Shown in pieces: positions 6,668 to 15,317 of a DNA stretch of 64,000 bases. Origin of the DNA: SLRI01 sp964402505 (lineage in GTDB: Bacteria > Pseudomonadota > Alphaproteobacteria > Geminicoccales > Geminicoccaceae). The notes under the pieces were generated by a model. That model made no database searches. It saw nothing but the letters and a program-made list of their open reading frames with translations, and was not told the DNA's origin. Position 1 is the stretch's first letter; each line of letters opens with the position of its first letter. Made by a program: the position numbers and the translations under genes. The DNA lies in assembly GCA_964402505.1 (NCBI GenBank), contig CAYOCP010000010.1, positions 1 to 64,000 on the forward strand, given 5' to 3'.

Positions 6668-8257
6668 ATGGATCTTCTCCGTCGCAGCTTGCGCACGGGC
6701 TTCGCCCACATCGAGGGGCTGCTCGACCGGGCCTTTCCGCCGGCCTGGCAGCCCCTCTACCATCTGGGCGCCCTCTCCTTCTTCTGCCTCTGGGTCGTCT
6801 TCGTCAGCGGCCTCTACGTCTACGCCTTCTTCGATACCGGCACGGTCGACGCCTTCCAGTCGGTCGAGAGCATGAGCACCAGTCACTGGTGGCACGCCGG
6901 CGTCATGCGCAGCCTGCACCGCTACGCCTCCGCCGGCATGGTGTTCTTCATGTTCCTGCACCTGCTGCGCGAGTTCTCCCTCGACCGCTACCGGGGCTCG
7001 CGCTGGTTCACCTGGGTCACCGGCGTCATCATCATCTGGTTCGTCTACATCTCGGGCATCACCGGCTATTGGCTGGTCTGGGACCAGCTCGCCCAGTTCG
7101 TCGCCATCCGCACCTCCGAGCTGATCGACGCCATCGGCATCTTCGGCGAGCCCATCGCCCGCAACTTCCTCACACCCGGCAGCCTCGACGACCGCTTCTT
7201 CTCGCTGATGCTGTTCCTGCACATCGCCATCCCGCTGGTCCTCCTGATGGTCATGTGGATCCACCTGCAGCGAGTGACGCGGCCCGAGATCAATCCGGCG
7301 CGCGGCCTCGCCGTTCTCATGCTGATCGCCTTCGTCGCCCTGTCCCTGGTCTACCCCGTGGCCAGCCAGGGTCCGGCCGATCTCGGGCGCGAGCTCGGGC
7401 GGATCGACCTCGACTGGTACTATCTCGGCACCTATCCGCTCGCCGACATCATCGGCGCCCGGGGCCTGCTCGGCCTGCTCGCCGTCATCACCATCATCCT
7501 CCTCGGCCTGCCGCTCATGCCGCCCCTGCGGCGCCCGCCCGCGGCCATCGTCAATCTCGAGTTCTGCAACGGCTGCGAGCGCTGCGTCCACGACTGCCCC
7601 TACGAGGCCGTCGTCCTCGTGCCGCGCACCGACAATCTGCCGTTCCAGCACGAGGCCAGGGTCGATCCCTCGCTCTGCGTGAGCTGCGGCATCTGCACCG
7701 GGGCGTGCCCGACCGCCACGCCCTTTCGCCAGCGCGGCCGGATGATCGCCGGCATCGAGCTGCCGCATCTGGCGCTCAAGGACCTGCGCGGGCTGACCGA
7801 CGCGGCGGCCCAGGGCCTCACCGGCGACCGGCGGGTGATCGTCGTCGGCTGCCATCACGGCGTCGACCTCGATGGCCTCGCCGATCAGGGAATCGGTGTC
7901 GTCCGTCTCCCCTGCACCGGCATGCTGCCGCCGCCCTTCATCGACTACATGCTCAGCCGCGACCTCGCCGACGGCGTCGTGCTGACCGGCTGCGCCGCCG
8001 ACGCCTGCCAGAACCGCAACGGCGTCGCCTGGACCGAGGCCCGGATCGAGAGCCGGCGCGACCCGCATCTCCGCCAGCGCGTGCCGCGCGAGCGCATCCT
8101 GCGCATCTGGCCGGGCAGGACCGGTGCAAAGGCGCTGGCCCGGGCGATCGAGGCCTTCCGCGCCACCCTGCCGGACCAGCCGAGCGCCAAGGCCCCGAAG
8201 CGCAAGCCGGCGCCCGCGCCGGCCCCGGCCCAGACCGCGGAGGCCGGCGATGGGTAG
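6668..8257 (+). CDS. Fusion: cytochrome b, 2x[4Fe-4S] ferredoxin and MvhD/FlpD-like domain
   Basis: A 529-residue fusion protein. Residues about 30-285 resemble the N-terminal part of cytochrome b/b6, with two histidine pairs 14 residues apart (H84/H98 and H185/H199) suited to two b hemes. Residues 300-310 (CNGCERCVHDC) and 337-347 (CVSCGICTGAC) are two [4Fe-4S] motifs. Residues about 388-490 resemble the MvhD/FlpD iron-sulfur subunit (VVGCHHG, LPCTG, TGCAADACQNRNG). The tail is proline/alanine-rich. This would be a quinone-linked electron-transfer module with a cytoplasmic iron-sulfur branch. It lies 11 bases after the SCO gene and overlaps the next gene by eight. Whether it feeds the heme-copper enzyme is inference. 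Confidence 0.85.
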   Translation: MDLLRRSLRTGFAHIEGLLDRAFPPAWQPLYHLGALSFFCLWVVFVSGLYVYAFFDTGTVDAFQSVESMSTSHWWHAGVMRSLHRYASAGMVFFMFLHLLREFSLDRYRGSRWFTWVTGVIIIWFVYISGITGYWLVWDQLAQFVAIRTSELIDAIGIFGEPIARNFLTPGSLDDRFFSLMLFLHIAIPLVLLMVMWIHLQRVTRPEINPARGLAVLMLIAFVALSLVYPVASQGPADLGRELGRIDLDWYYLGTYPLADIIGARGLLGLLAVITIILLGLPLMPPLRRPPAAIVNLEFCNGCERCVHDCPYEAVVLVPRTDNLPFQHEARVDPSLCVSCGICTGACPTATPFRQRGRMIAGIELPHLALKDLRGLTDAAAQGLTGDRRVIVVGCHHGVDLDGLADQGIGVVRLPCTGMLPPPFIDYMLSRDLADGVVLTGCAADACQNRNGVAWTEARIESRRDPHLRQRVPRERILRIWPGRTGAKALARAIEAFRATLPDQPSAKAPKRKPAPAPAPAQTAEAGDG

Positions 8258-8750
8258 AGCCTTGAAATGGGCGGCCCAGGGCCTCGTCCTCGTGCTGATC
8301 ATGGTGGCGATCGGGTTTCTCGCCAACCGGCCGGCCTACACCAACTTCCCCGAGGACAAGGCCATGGTCCGGCTCAGCTTCAGCCATGGCGGCCTGCGGC
8401 CCGACTGCCGCCGGCGCACGCCCGAGGAGCTGGCGGCCCTGCCGCCCAACATGCGAGCACCCATGGACTGCCCGCGCGGCCGCCTGCCGGTCATGGTCGA
8501 GCTCGACCTCGACGGCGCCCCGCTCTATCACGCCCTCCTGCCACCGGGCGGCCTGCAAGGCGACGGACCGTCGCGCGTGCATCGGGGCTTCGCCGTGTCG
8601 CCGGGCACGCACACCATCGCCGTCCGCCTGCGCGACAGCGACCGGACCGAGGGCTTCGACTACACCAAGGAGGTCACGCTCGACCTCCAGCCCCGGCAGA
8701 ACCTCGTGATCGACTTCAAGACCGATGCCGGCGGCTTCGTCATCCACTGA
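8250..8750 (+). CDS. Membrane-anchored protein of unknown function
   Basis: A 166-residue protein with one N-terminal membrane helix (GLVLVLIMVAIGFLANRPAY) and a presumably periplasmic beta-rich domain. Two cysteines (in RPDCRRR and MDCPRGR) could form a disulfide. Phrases such as VMVELDLDGAPLYHALLPPG and HTIAVRLRDS look like a carbohydrate-binding or immunoglobulin-like sandwich, but I do not recognise the family. It overlaps the cytochrome b/Fe-S fusion gene by eight bases, so it is translationally coupled and probably works with it. Confidence 0.65.
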   Translation: MGRALKWAAQGLVLVLIMVAIGFLANRPAYTNFPEDKAMVRLSFSHGGLRPDCRRRTPEELAALPPNMRAPMDCPRGRLPVMVELDLDGAPLYHALLPPGGLQGDGPSRVHRGFAVSPGTHTIAVRLRDSDRTEGFDYTKEVTLDLQPRQNLVIDFKTDAGGFVIH

Positions 8751-8776
8751 GTGGATCGTGAAGGAAAGCGACCTCG

Positions 8777-9418
8777 ATGCATCAGCGAGCCGGATCACCT
8801 CCTTCCATGACCGGCGGCCGGCGCGGCCTGCTGCTGCCGCTCGCCGTCATCCTTTTCATCCTCGGCACGGGTTGGCTCGCGTCGACGATCCTGCCCTGGC
8901 GCGACCTGCTCGCCGAGGATCCGGCCGTGCCGGTGATCGAGACGGAGAGCCTTCTTGCTCTGGTCGACCATCGGGGCCGGAGCCTGGACCCGGCGGCCCT
9001 CGAGAACCCCGTCAACCTCGTCTTCTTCGGCTATACGCACTGCCCGGATGTCTGCCCGCTCGAGCTCGCCACCATGGCCGCCGCCCTGGACCGGCTGGGC
9101 AGCTCGGCGAACCGGGTCGGCGCCTTCTTCGTCAGCGTCGATCCGGAGCGCGACACGCCGGAAAGGCTCGCCGACTATGTCGCCCTTTTCCACCCGCGGA
9201 TCACCGGCCTCACCGGCACGGCGGAGGACGTCGCCGCCGCGGCTGGCGCCTTTCGTGCCTATTATGCTAGGGTCGAAGGCGAGGATGGCGCCTACACCAT
9301 GGATCATTTCGCCCGCACGCTGGTCCTCGACCGGGACGGGCATCTGGTCGCGGCCGTCCCCTTCGACCAGCCGCCCGCCGCTCTGGAGACGGCCATCCGG
9401 CCCCTCCTCGACGGTTGA
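8777..9418 (+). CDS. Second SCO1/SenC-family copper chaperone
   Basis: A 213-residue SCO protein with an N-terminal membrane anchor (LLLPLAVILFILGTGWLAS). The copper site CPDVC lies in FGYTHCPDVCPLEL, and the distal His is in MDHFARTL. It is closer to the standard SCO1 pattern than the first copy at 5817 and lacks a C-terminal helix. Two SCO proteins in one operon suggest separate steps, for example thiol reduction and copper loading of CuA. An alternative ATG lies at 8807; I favour 8777 because AAGGAAA precedes it. Confidence 0.88.
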   Translation: MHQRAGSPPSMTGGRRGLLLPLAVILFILGTGWLASTILPWRDLLAEDPAVPVIETESLLALVDHRGRSLDPAALENPVNLVFFGYTHCPDVCPLELATMAAALDRLGSSANRVGAFFVSVDPERDTPERLADYVALFHPRITGLTGTAEDVAAAAGAFRAYYARVEGEDGAYTMDHFARTLVLDRDGHLVAAVPFDQPPAALETAIRPLLDG

Positions 9419-9446
9419 GGCGCGATCGAACGCAAAGGAGATCACC

Positions 9447-9890
9447 ATGCCGCTCCTGCCCTGGTCCGAGAGGTTCAAGCTCGGCATTCCCTCGGTCGAT
9501 TTCGAGCACAAGGAGCTCGTCGACCTCATCAACGAGCTCTACGACAGCCTCGGCCACACGCCCTCCAAGGACGCGGTCATGGCCTTCCTCGAGGAGATCA
9601 ACGCCAAGATCCACGCGCATTTCGCGCTCGAGGAGAAGGTCATGCGCGGCATGCGCTACGACGAGCTCGACGACCACAAGGGCGAGCACGAGGACCTCCT
9701 CGACGGCATCCGCGACATCATGGATCGGACCGAGGCCGGCGAGTTCGTCGATCTCGAGGCCGAGCTCGGCCCCAGGCTCAAGGCCTGGTTCGGCAATCAT
9801 TTCGCCACCAAGGACGCGCGCCTGCACCATTTCATGGAGGAGCAGGGCATCGACGAGGAGAGCTTCGCCCGCAAGCACCCCGATGCTTGA
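9447..9890 (+). CDS. Bacteriohemerythrin
   Basis: A 147-residue single-domain hemerythrin, a four-helix bundle with a diiron site. The iron ligand pattern is clear: H21 with E22-like spacing in DFEHKEL, HAHFALEE (H57-H59, E63), HKGEH (H77, H81), and NHFATKD near residue 118. The gene has AAGGAG upstream. In denitrifiers such proteins are thought to bind O2 or NO or to repair iron-sulfur centres under nitrosative stress. Its place in the NOR-like operon fits NO handling; the exact role is inferred. Confidence 0.88.
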   Translation: MPLLPWSERFKLGIPSVDFEHKELVDLINELYDSLGHTPSKDAVMAFLEEINAKIHAHFALEEKVMRGMRYDELDDHKGEHEDLLDGIRDIMDRTEAGEFVDLEAELGPRLKAWFGNHFATKDARLHHFMEEQGIDEESFARKHPDA

Positions 9891-9912
9891 GCCGGATCGG
9901 GGGCCATCGACC

Positions 9913-11010
9913 ATGAACCGCCAGCCAGCCACCTCTGCGCGTGGGCCGGAGCTTTCCGGCAGTGCGGAGCACCCCTTCGCCGCCACCATCCGCACCGTTG
10001 CCAAGGGCGAGAAGCTCGGCCGCAGCCTCACCATGGAGGAGGCGCACGAGGCGATGCGCCTCGTCCTCGAAGGGCGGGTGGAGCCGGTGCAGCTCGGCGC
10101 CTTCCTCGCCGTGCTGCGCTATCGCAAGGAGACGGGGGCCGAGCTCGCCGGCTTCGCGCTCGCCGCCCGCGACAGCCTGACCTGCGGCACCCTGCCGGCG
10201 GTGGCGCTCGACTGGCCCTCCTATGCCGACCGGCACCGCCAGCTTCCCTATTTCGTCCTGGCGGCCCTGCTGATCGCGGGCACCGGAACCCGCGTGCTGA
10301 TGCACGGCATCGAGGGCGAGGGTCCGGCCACGACGCGCGCACTCCTGAAATTGCTGGGCCTGCCCCTGGCCCGAAGTGCCGAGGAGGCCGAGCGGCACAT
10401 GGCGGAGCGCTCCTTCGCCTACCTGCCGCTCGAGGCGATCTGCCCGCCACTCGACCGGCTCTTCGCCCTGCGCCCCTATCTGGGCCTGCGCTCGCCCGCC
10501 AACACCTATGCCCGCGAGCTCAACCCGGCCGCCGCACCCTGCCAGATCCAGGGCGTCTTCCACCCCAACTACGCCGACCTGCACGCCCATGCGGCGAGCC
10601 GACTGGGCCAGCCCCGGGCCGCCATCTTCAAGGGCGGTGGCGGCGAGGGCCAGGTCAACCCGCTGAAGCCCATGGCCTTGACCCTGGTCCGGGACGGCGA
10701 GGTGCACCGCGAGACCTGGCCCGCCCTTCTGGATGCGGACGATTCCGGCTGGCGGGACGAGCCTCTGGTCCTGGAGCGGGTCCTCGAGCTCTGGCGGGGG
10801 AAGCGCTCCGCCGCCGGCCCCGAGGCCGCGATCATCGGCACCGCCGCCGTGGCGCTGCACCTCTCCGGCAGCGCCCCGACGCCGGAGAAAGCCGTCGCCT
10901 CGGCCCGCGATCTCTGGGACAGCCGCGACCGCGACCTCTATCCGGCGAGTGTGGCCGCCTCGACGATCAGCGGCAGCAGCGCCGGATCCGGGCCGATCGG
11001 CCCGAAATAG
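9913..11010 (+). CDS. TrpD2/YbiB-like phosphoribosyltransferase-fold protein
   Basis: A 365-residue protein resembling the TrpD2 (YbiB) branch of the anthranilate phosphoribosyltransferase family. It has an N-terminal helical domain (KLGRSLTMEEAHEAM) and a catalytic-like domain with GTGTRVLMHG and the glycine-rich GGGGEGQVNPLKP. TrpD2 proteins lack normal tryptophan-pathway context and YbiB is known to bind nucleic acid. No trp genes are near. It is the last gene of the heme-copper operon, 23 bases after the hemerythrin, and its end overlaps the convergent chelatase-like gene by 73 bases. Its task in a denitrification locus is unknown. Confidence 0.75.
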   Translation: MNRQPATSARGPELSGSAEHPFAATIRTVAKGEKLGRSLTMEEAHEAMRLVLEGRVEPVQLGAFLAVLRYRKETGAELAGFALAARDSLTCGTLPAVALDWPSYADRHRQLPYFVLAALLIAGTGTRVLMHGIEGEGPATTRALLKLLGLPLARSAEEAERHMAERSFAYLPLEAICPPLDRLFALRPYLGLRSPANTYARELNPAAAPCQIQGVFHPNYADLHAHAASRLGQPRAAIFKGGGGEGQVNPLKPMALTLVRDGEVHRETWPALLDADDSGWRDEPLVLERVLELWRGKRSAAGPEAAIIGTAAVALHLSGSAPTPEKAVASARDLWDSRDRDLYPASVAASTISGSSAGSGPIGPK

Positions 11011-11675
11011 ACGCCGGCCCGGCCCGTTTCGGCGAGCAGCCTCGCCACGTCGCCGGCCCCGTGCTGGCCGGCATCGGTGAGAAAGCCCACTGCCGCCACG
11101 AAGGGTGCCTCGAGCCGAGAAACCGCCTCGGCCACCGACGGCGGCTCGTCGAGGAAGGCGACGCCCACCTCGGCGAAGAGCCTTCTTCCGGCGATCGTCG
11201 CCGCATGGCGTTTCGCGGTGGCGGCCGAATCCGGGTGGCGCGCGGTGCCGTGGCCAACCAGCAGCAGCGCCGCCTCCGCCGGATTCTGGCCGTGGGCGCG
11301 GAGTCCCTTGAGCGCCCGCGCCACCAGGAGATCGGCCAACCCCTCGTGCGCCCCGAGCGCCGATGCCAGCCGGGCGTCCGGCCGGGACGTCCGAAGCCGC
11401 TCCTCCAGCGCTCGAAGCGTGTAGCCCTCGGCCATCATGAAGGGCAGCACCGTCAGGGGACCCGGCGCCATGGCGGCGAGCACGATCTCGAGCCGAGGCG
11501 CTCCGTAGAGCGCACAAGCCTCGACCGCGGCGAAGAGCCGGCGCCGGCGCAGGACGCCGGCATGCCGGGCCGCCGCACCCGCCACGCCGCGCGCCCCGTG
11601 CGCGCAGAGCACGAGCGCCGGCGGAAGGCCGGCCGGGACCTCAATCGCCGGCAGCGGCGAGACGGTTGTGGACAT
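10938..11675 (-). CDS. CbiX/SirB-like sirohydrochlorin chelatase
   Basis: A 245-residue protein with two CbiX-like halves. Likely metal-binding histidines lie in LVLCAHGARG near the N-terminus and in LLLVGHGTARH midway. The family inserts Co or Fe into sirohydrochlorin. It is the last gene of the nir operon, starting inside the end of nirN (35-base overlap). Heme d1 synthesis needs siroheme as intermediate, so a ferrochelatase here would supply iron insertion between NirE and NirDLGH. That substrate is inferred from context; cobalt chelation is the alternative. Confidence 0.7.
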   Translation of the reverse strand: MSTTVSPLPAIEVPAGLPPALVLCAHGARGVAGAAARHAGVLRRRRLFAAVEACALYGAPRLEIVLAAMAPGPLTVLPFMMAEGYTLRALEERLRTSRPDARLASALGAHEGLADLLVARALKGLRAHGQNPAEAALLLVGHGTARHPDSAATAKRHAATIAGRRLFAEVGVAFLDEPPSVAEAVSRLEAPFVAAVGFLTDAGQHGAGDVARLLAETGRAGVYFGPIGPDPALLPLIVEAATLAG

Positions 11676-13179
11676 TGTACTTGCCTACCGGGCGACGCAT
11701 CGGAATCCGCTTCACCTCCTCCAGCGTATGCGCGTCGTAGACCACGACCGCACCGTCATCGGCCCAGACACTGACCAGCGCATAACTGCCGTCCTTCGTG
11801 AACTCGACATGGCCGGCCGTCGTGCCGGGCCGCGGGCGGATGGTGCGGATGAGCTCCAGCGTGCGCGTGTCGAGCACCTGCACGGCATCGGCGTCGGGCC
11901 CGAAGAAGACATCGACCCAGGCATAGGGTGTCGCCGGATGGGCGCGAAGGAAGAAGCCCGGCCCCAGGGTCTTGATCTCCTTCACCACCTCGAGCTTCTC
12001 GATGTCGATCACGCTCAGCGCCGCGTCGCGCAGATGCGGCGTCGCCATGACCTGCCGCCCCTGCCACACGAAGGCGGCCGCCGAGCCCAGATGCGGCATC
12101 CCCGGCAGCGGCAGCTCGGCGATCTCGCGGCCGACATCGAGCTGGATGGCGACCACATGATCGCCGCTCCGGGCCGAGCCCAGAAGCACGCGATAGTCGG
12201 GCGTGAAGAAGAAGTCGTCGACCGGCTCCTCGAGGATGATGCGGCGGATCGGGAAAGGATCGGACGAATCGACGACCTCCTCGGCACCGCTCTCGCTGCT
12301 GTGGGCGAGGCCGCTGACCCGCACGGCGCGGGGTCCGATCGGGATCTCCCAGATCTCGGCCACGTCCTTCAGCGCCACGATGAAGCTCTGGCGCGGCGGC
12401 GCCGCATAGACTGCGCTTACCCGGGACCCCTCGCCCCGCATGTCGGCGACCGGGATGACGGCGAGCGGCCGGAGGTCCCGGGCGTCGAGCACGGCGAGGC
12501 TGTTGGGCAAATAGTTGCCGACGAGGACGAAGCGGCCGTCATGCGAGAGGGCGAGGTTGCGGGTGTTGATACCGGCCCTGACCCTCGCCAGCTTCTCCAG
12601 CCCCCACATGTCGACCTTCTCGATCCAGCCGTCGCGCGAGGCGAGGTAGACGAAGCGGCCGTCGGGGCTGAACTTGGGGCCGCCATGCAGCGCGAAGGCG
12701 GTCGGCAAGCGACGCAGCGGCTCGAAGCGGTCGCCGTCCAGGATGGTGATGTGATGATCACCGGTCTCGACCACGACGAAGAGGTTCATCGGATCGGCAT
12801 CGTGGACGGGGGCCTCGGCCGGCACGGCCCCGGTCAGCTCGTGTGACGCCAGGATTTCGGCCATGCCCCATTCCGGCACGGTCAGGGGCGGGGTGTAGAC
12901 GAGCTCGACCAGTGCCGCGATCTCGGCCTCGTCCAGCACGTCCGCGAAGGCCGGCATCTGGGTCTGCGCCCGTCCGCTCCGGATGACCTTCGCCGCCGCC
13001 TCGGGCTTCAGCCGGCCGAGATTGTCGGGCAGGAGCGCCGGCCCGGTGCCACCCAGCCGCTCCGCACCATGACATCGCGCGCAGTTCTCGCTATAGAGCG
13101 CCTCGCCGTCCGGTGCCGCCGCCGCCATGCCGGCCCATCCCAGCGCCAGGAGGGCGAGCGCCACCCTACTCCGCCGCAT
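11641..13179 (-). CDS. nirN: NirN, c-type cytochrome with heme d1 propeller
   Basis: A 512-residue periplasmic protein: signal peptide (VALALLALGWAGMAAAA), a cytochrome c domain with CARCH at about residues 33-37, and a C-terminal eight-bladed propeller like that of NirS. NirN acts late in heme d1 maturation, as a dehydrogenase forming the acrylate side chain and as a partner in handing d1 to NirS. It follows nirJ with a 14-base overlap. It differs from NirS in its shorter cytochrome part and less conserved d1 pocket. Start chosen at the ATG 13179 because a signal peptide follows directly. Confidence 0.9.
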   Translation of the reverse strand: MRRSRVALALLALGWAGMAAAAPDGEALYSENCARCHGAERLGGTGPALLPDNLGRLKPEAAAKVIRSGRAQTQMPAFADVLDEAEIAALVELVYTPPLTVPEWGMAEILASHELTGAVPAEAPVHDADPMNLFVVVETGDHHITILDGDRFEPLRRLPTAFALHGGPKFSPDGRFVYLASRDGWIEKVDMWGLEKLARVRAGINTRNLALSHDGRFVLVGNYLPNSLAVLDARDLRPLAVIPVADMRGEGSRVSAVYAAPPRQSFIVALKDVAEIWEIPIGPRAVRVSGLAHSSESGAEEVVDSSDPFPIRRIILEEPVDDFFFTPDYRVLLGSARSGDHVVAIQLDVGREIAELPLPGMPHLGSAAAFVWQGRQVMATPHLRDAALSVIDIEKLEVVKEIKTLGPGFFLRAHPATPYAWVDVFFGPDADAVQVLDTRTLELIRTIRPRPGTTAGHVEFTKDGSYALVSVWADDGAVVVYDAHTLEEVKRIPMRRPVGKYNVHNRLAAAGD

Positions 13180-14350
13180 GGGCCGGCTCCGGGATGGCCG
13201 CGGCACCTTCGAGCCCGATCTCGCCATCGCCGAGGTAGCAGCCGGGATCGGCCGCCCAGGGATCGCCCAATGTGCGGGCCGCCCGCACGCGGGTGTTGCC
13301 GTTGCAGATTGCGAGGTAACGGCAGGCGCCACAGCGCCCGGTGACCGGTCGCGGGCGCTCCTTGAGCCCGGCGAAGACGGGATCGGCGGAGGTATCCGTC
13401 CAGATCTCGCTGAACGGGCGCTCCCTGACATTGCCGAGCTTGTGGTGCCACCAGTAGGTGTCCGGATGGACGAAGCCGCAATTGTCGATATTGGCGACGT
13501 TCACCCCCGACGCGTTCCCGCCCCAGCGCTCGAGCAGGGCCTGGATATGCGCGGCCTTGGCCGGAAAGTGGCGGCGCACCCAGTGCAGGAGAAATACCCC
13601 GTCGGCATCGTTGTTGCCGGTCACGAACTCCGTGCTCCGGCCCTCGCCCAGGTGGCGCAGGCAGGTCTCGAAGATCAGCTCGAGCGCCTTCCGCGTCATG
13701 ACATCGTGCGCGTCCTCGCCCCGGACCTTGAAGCCGCGACCGCCATAGTTGAGGTGTGAGAGGTAGAACTTGTCGATGCCGCGCCTGTCGATGAGATCGA
13801 GGATGGTCTCGAGCTCGGCCGCGTTGTCGCGGGTCAGCGTGAAGCGCAGCCCCACCTTGATGCCGATCGCCTGACAGTGCTCGACACCGCGCATCGCCGC
13901 CCGAAAGGCGCCGGGCTCGCCCCGCAGATGGTCGTGGGTCGGTTCGGTGCCGTCGAGGCTGATGCCGACATAGTCGTAGTCGAGTGCGGCGATCCGGCCG
14001 ATGTTCCGCTCGTCGATCTGCGTGCCGTTGGTCGACAGCGCCACGTAGAAGCCGAGCCGCTTGGCCTCCTCCGAGATCTCGAAGATGTCCGGACGCAGCA
14101 GCGGCTCGCCGCCCGAGAGGATCAGCGCCGGCACGCGAAAGCGGCGCAGATCCTGCATGACCGTCACGACCTCCTCGGTCGAGAGCTCACCCGCATAGGC
14201 GACGTCGGCCGAGCCCGAGTAGCAGAAGCGGCAGCGCAGGTTGCAGCGGCGCGTCAGGTTCCAGATGACCACGGGGCCGGGCGGCTTGCGCGCGGGGCCG
14301 ATGCGGCTCGGCTCGATCACTTCGCGCATGAAATGGGTGATACGGAACAT
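13166..14350 (-). CDS. nirJ: NirJ, radical SAM enzyme of heme d1 synthesis
   Basis: A 394-residue radical SAM protein. The [4Fe-4S]-SAM motif is CNLRCRFC (residues about 36-43), followed by the SAM-binding LILSGGEPLLR. A C-terminal SPASM-like cysteine cluster (DNCGF, CGACRYLAICNG) would hold a second cluster. NirJ replaces two propionate chains of didecarboxysiroheme with oxo groups in the cytoplasm. It lies 26 bases after nirH and overlaps nirN. Length and motifs fit the family. Confidence 0.94.
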   Translation of the reverse strand: MFRITHFMREVIEPSRIGPARKPPGPVVIWNLTRRCNLRCRFCYSGSADVAYAGELSTEEVVTVMQDLRRFRVPALILSGGEPLLRPDIFEISEEAKRLGFYVALSTNGTQIDERNIGRIAALDYDYVGISLDGTEPTHDHLRGEPGAFRAAMRGVEHCQAIGIKVGLRFTLTRDNAAELETILDLIDRRGIDKFYLSHLNYGGRGFKVRGEDAHDVMTRKALELIFETCLRHLGEGRSTEFVTGNNDADGVFLLHWVRRHFPAKAAHIQALLERWGGNASGVNVANIDNCGFVHPDTYWWHHKLGNVRERPFSEIWTDTSADPVFAGLKERPRPVTGRCGACRYLAICNGNTRVRAARTLGDPWAADPGCYLGDGEIGLEGAAAIPEPAHAAE

Positions 14351-14376
14351 GAGCGTCTCCCGTTTCTGCCGGCCCG

Positions 14377-14877
14377 CTACCTGGCGAGCCGAAGCCCGGT
14401 CTTCTTGAGGATGCGGCGGCTGTAGAGGATGGTGAAGCCGTGACAGGCGGACCCCAGGCAGCTCCTGATCTGCCTGACCTTGGCCTCGACCGCGCTCCGG
14501 CTCCGGGCATGGACCATGGCGAAGAGATTGTAGGGCCAGATCGGCGGATGGCGAGGCCGGCGGTAGCAGTGGGTGACGAAGTCGAGGGCGCCGATCAAGG
14601 GTCCGAGCTCCGCGATCGCCTCGTCGTCGACATCGAAGACCGCCATGCCGTTGGCCCGATAGCCGAGCGCGTAGTGGTTCGGCACGGCCCCGATCCGGCG
14701 TACGGCACCTTTGGCGAGCATGGCCTCGAGCGCCGCGATCACCGCCGCCTCCTCGACCCCGAGCTCGGCCGCCACCTCGGCATAGGGCTCGGCCACGAGC
14801 GGCAGGCCGGCGCCGAGCCTCTCGACCAGCCGCCGCTCGAGCCCCCCCGCACCCTTCGCACGATCCGCCACGCTCAC
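14377..14877 (-). CDS. nirH: NirH, siroheme decarboxylase subunit
   Basis: A 166-residue Lrp/AsnC-fold protein, one of four NirDLGH subunits that decarboxylate siroheme to 12,18-didecarboxysiroheme. The NirH/NirL-type segment THCYRRPRHPPIWPYNLFAM is present. I chose GTG at 14877, which overlaps the nirG stop (GTGA); no ATG lies at the homologous N-terminus. It differs from the NirD/G type, which has the NYEREH motif. Despite the DNA-binding-like N-terminal fold, members act as enzymes. Fourth of four tandem paralogues. Confidence 0.88.
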   Translation of the reverse strand: MSVADRAKGAGGLERRLVERLGAGLPLVAEPYAEVAAELGVEEAAVIAALEAMLAKGAVRRIGAVPNHYALGYRANGMAVFDVDDEAIAELGPLIGALDFVTHCYRRPRHPPIWPYNLFAMVHARSRSAVEAKVRQIRSCLGSACHGFTILYSRRILKKTGLRLAR

Positions 14878-15317
14878 GGCCGCAGCCTCAGGCCGATGAA
14901 ATACTCCTCGAGCTTCGGCATCGAGAGCACCTCGATGCCGGTCTCCCGCGCGATCTCGAGAAGGACCGCCTCCGCCCGCTCGGGCGTGTCGGCCGCCACC
15001 ACGAACCACATGTTCAAGAGGTGCTCGCGCTCGTAATTGTGAGCCACCTCCACGTGATCGTTGACCAGCCGGGTCACCTCGTCGAAGCGGTCCTCGGGCA
15101 CCGCCATGGCGGCCAGGATGTAGGTGCCGCCCATCGCCTCGACATTGAAGAGCGGGCCGAAACGGCTGAGCACGCCCGTCTCCACGAGCCGTGCCAGGCG
15201 GCGCAGAAGCTCCTCCTCGCCGATCCCGAGCGTGCGCGCCGCCACCGCATAGGGGTGCGGGCAGAGGGGAAAGCCGCCCTGCAGCTCGGCCACGATGCGC
15301 CGGTCGGTGGCGTCCAT
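14874..15317 (-). CDS. nirG: NirG, siroheme decarboxylase subunit
   Basis: A 147-residue paralogue of NirD with the conserved pattern TGVLSRFGPLFN, AAMAVPEDRFDEV and HNYEREHLLNMWFVV; the His and Tyr of NYEREH are thought to act at the porphyrin in the decarboxylase. It overlaps nirL by one base (TGATG) and nirH by four bases, so the set is translated as a unit. It works in the cytoplasm in heme d1 synthesis together with NirD, NirL and NirH. Confidence 0.9.
   Translation of the reverse strand: MDATDRRIVAELQGGFPLCPHPYAVAARTLGIGEEELLRRLARLVETGVLSRFGPLFNVEAMGGTYILAAMAVPEDRFDEVTRLVNDHVEVAHNYEREHLLNMWFVVAADTPERAEAVLLEIARETGIEVLSMPKLEEYFIGLRLRP

Noticed and set aside
9447..9890. Hemerythrin as a chemotaxis sensor domain
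   Set aside because: It is a single-domain protein without HAMP, kinase or methyl-accepting segments.
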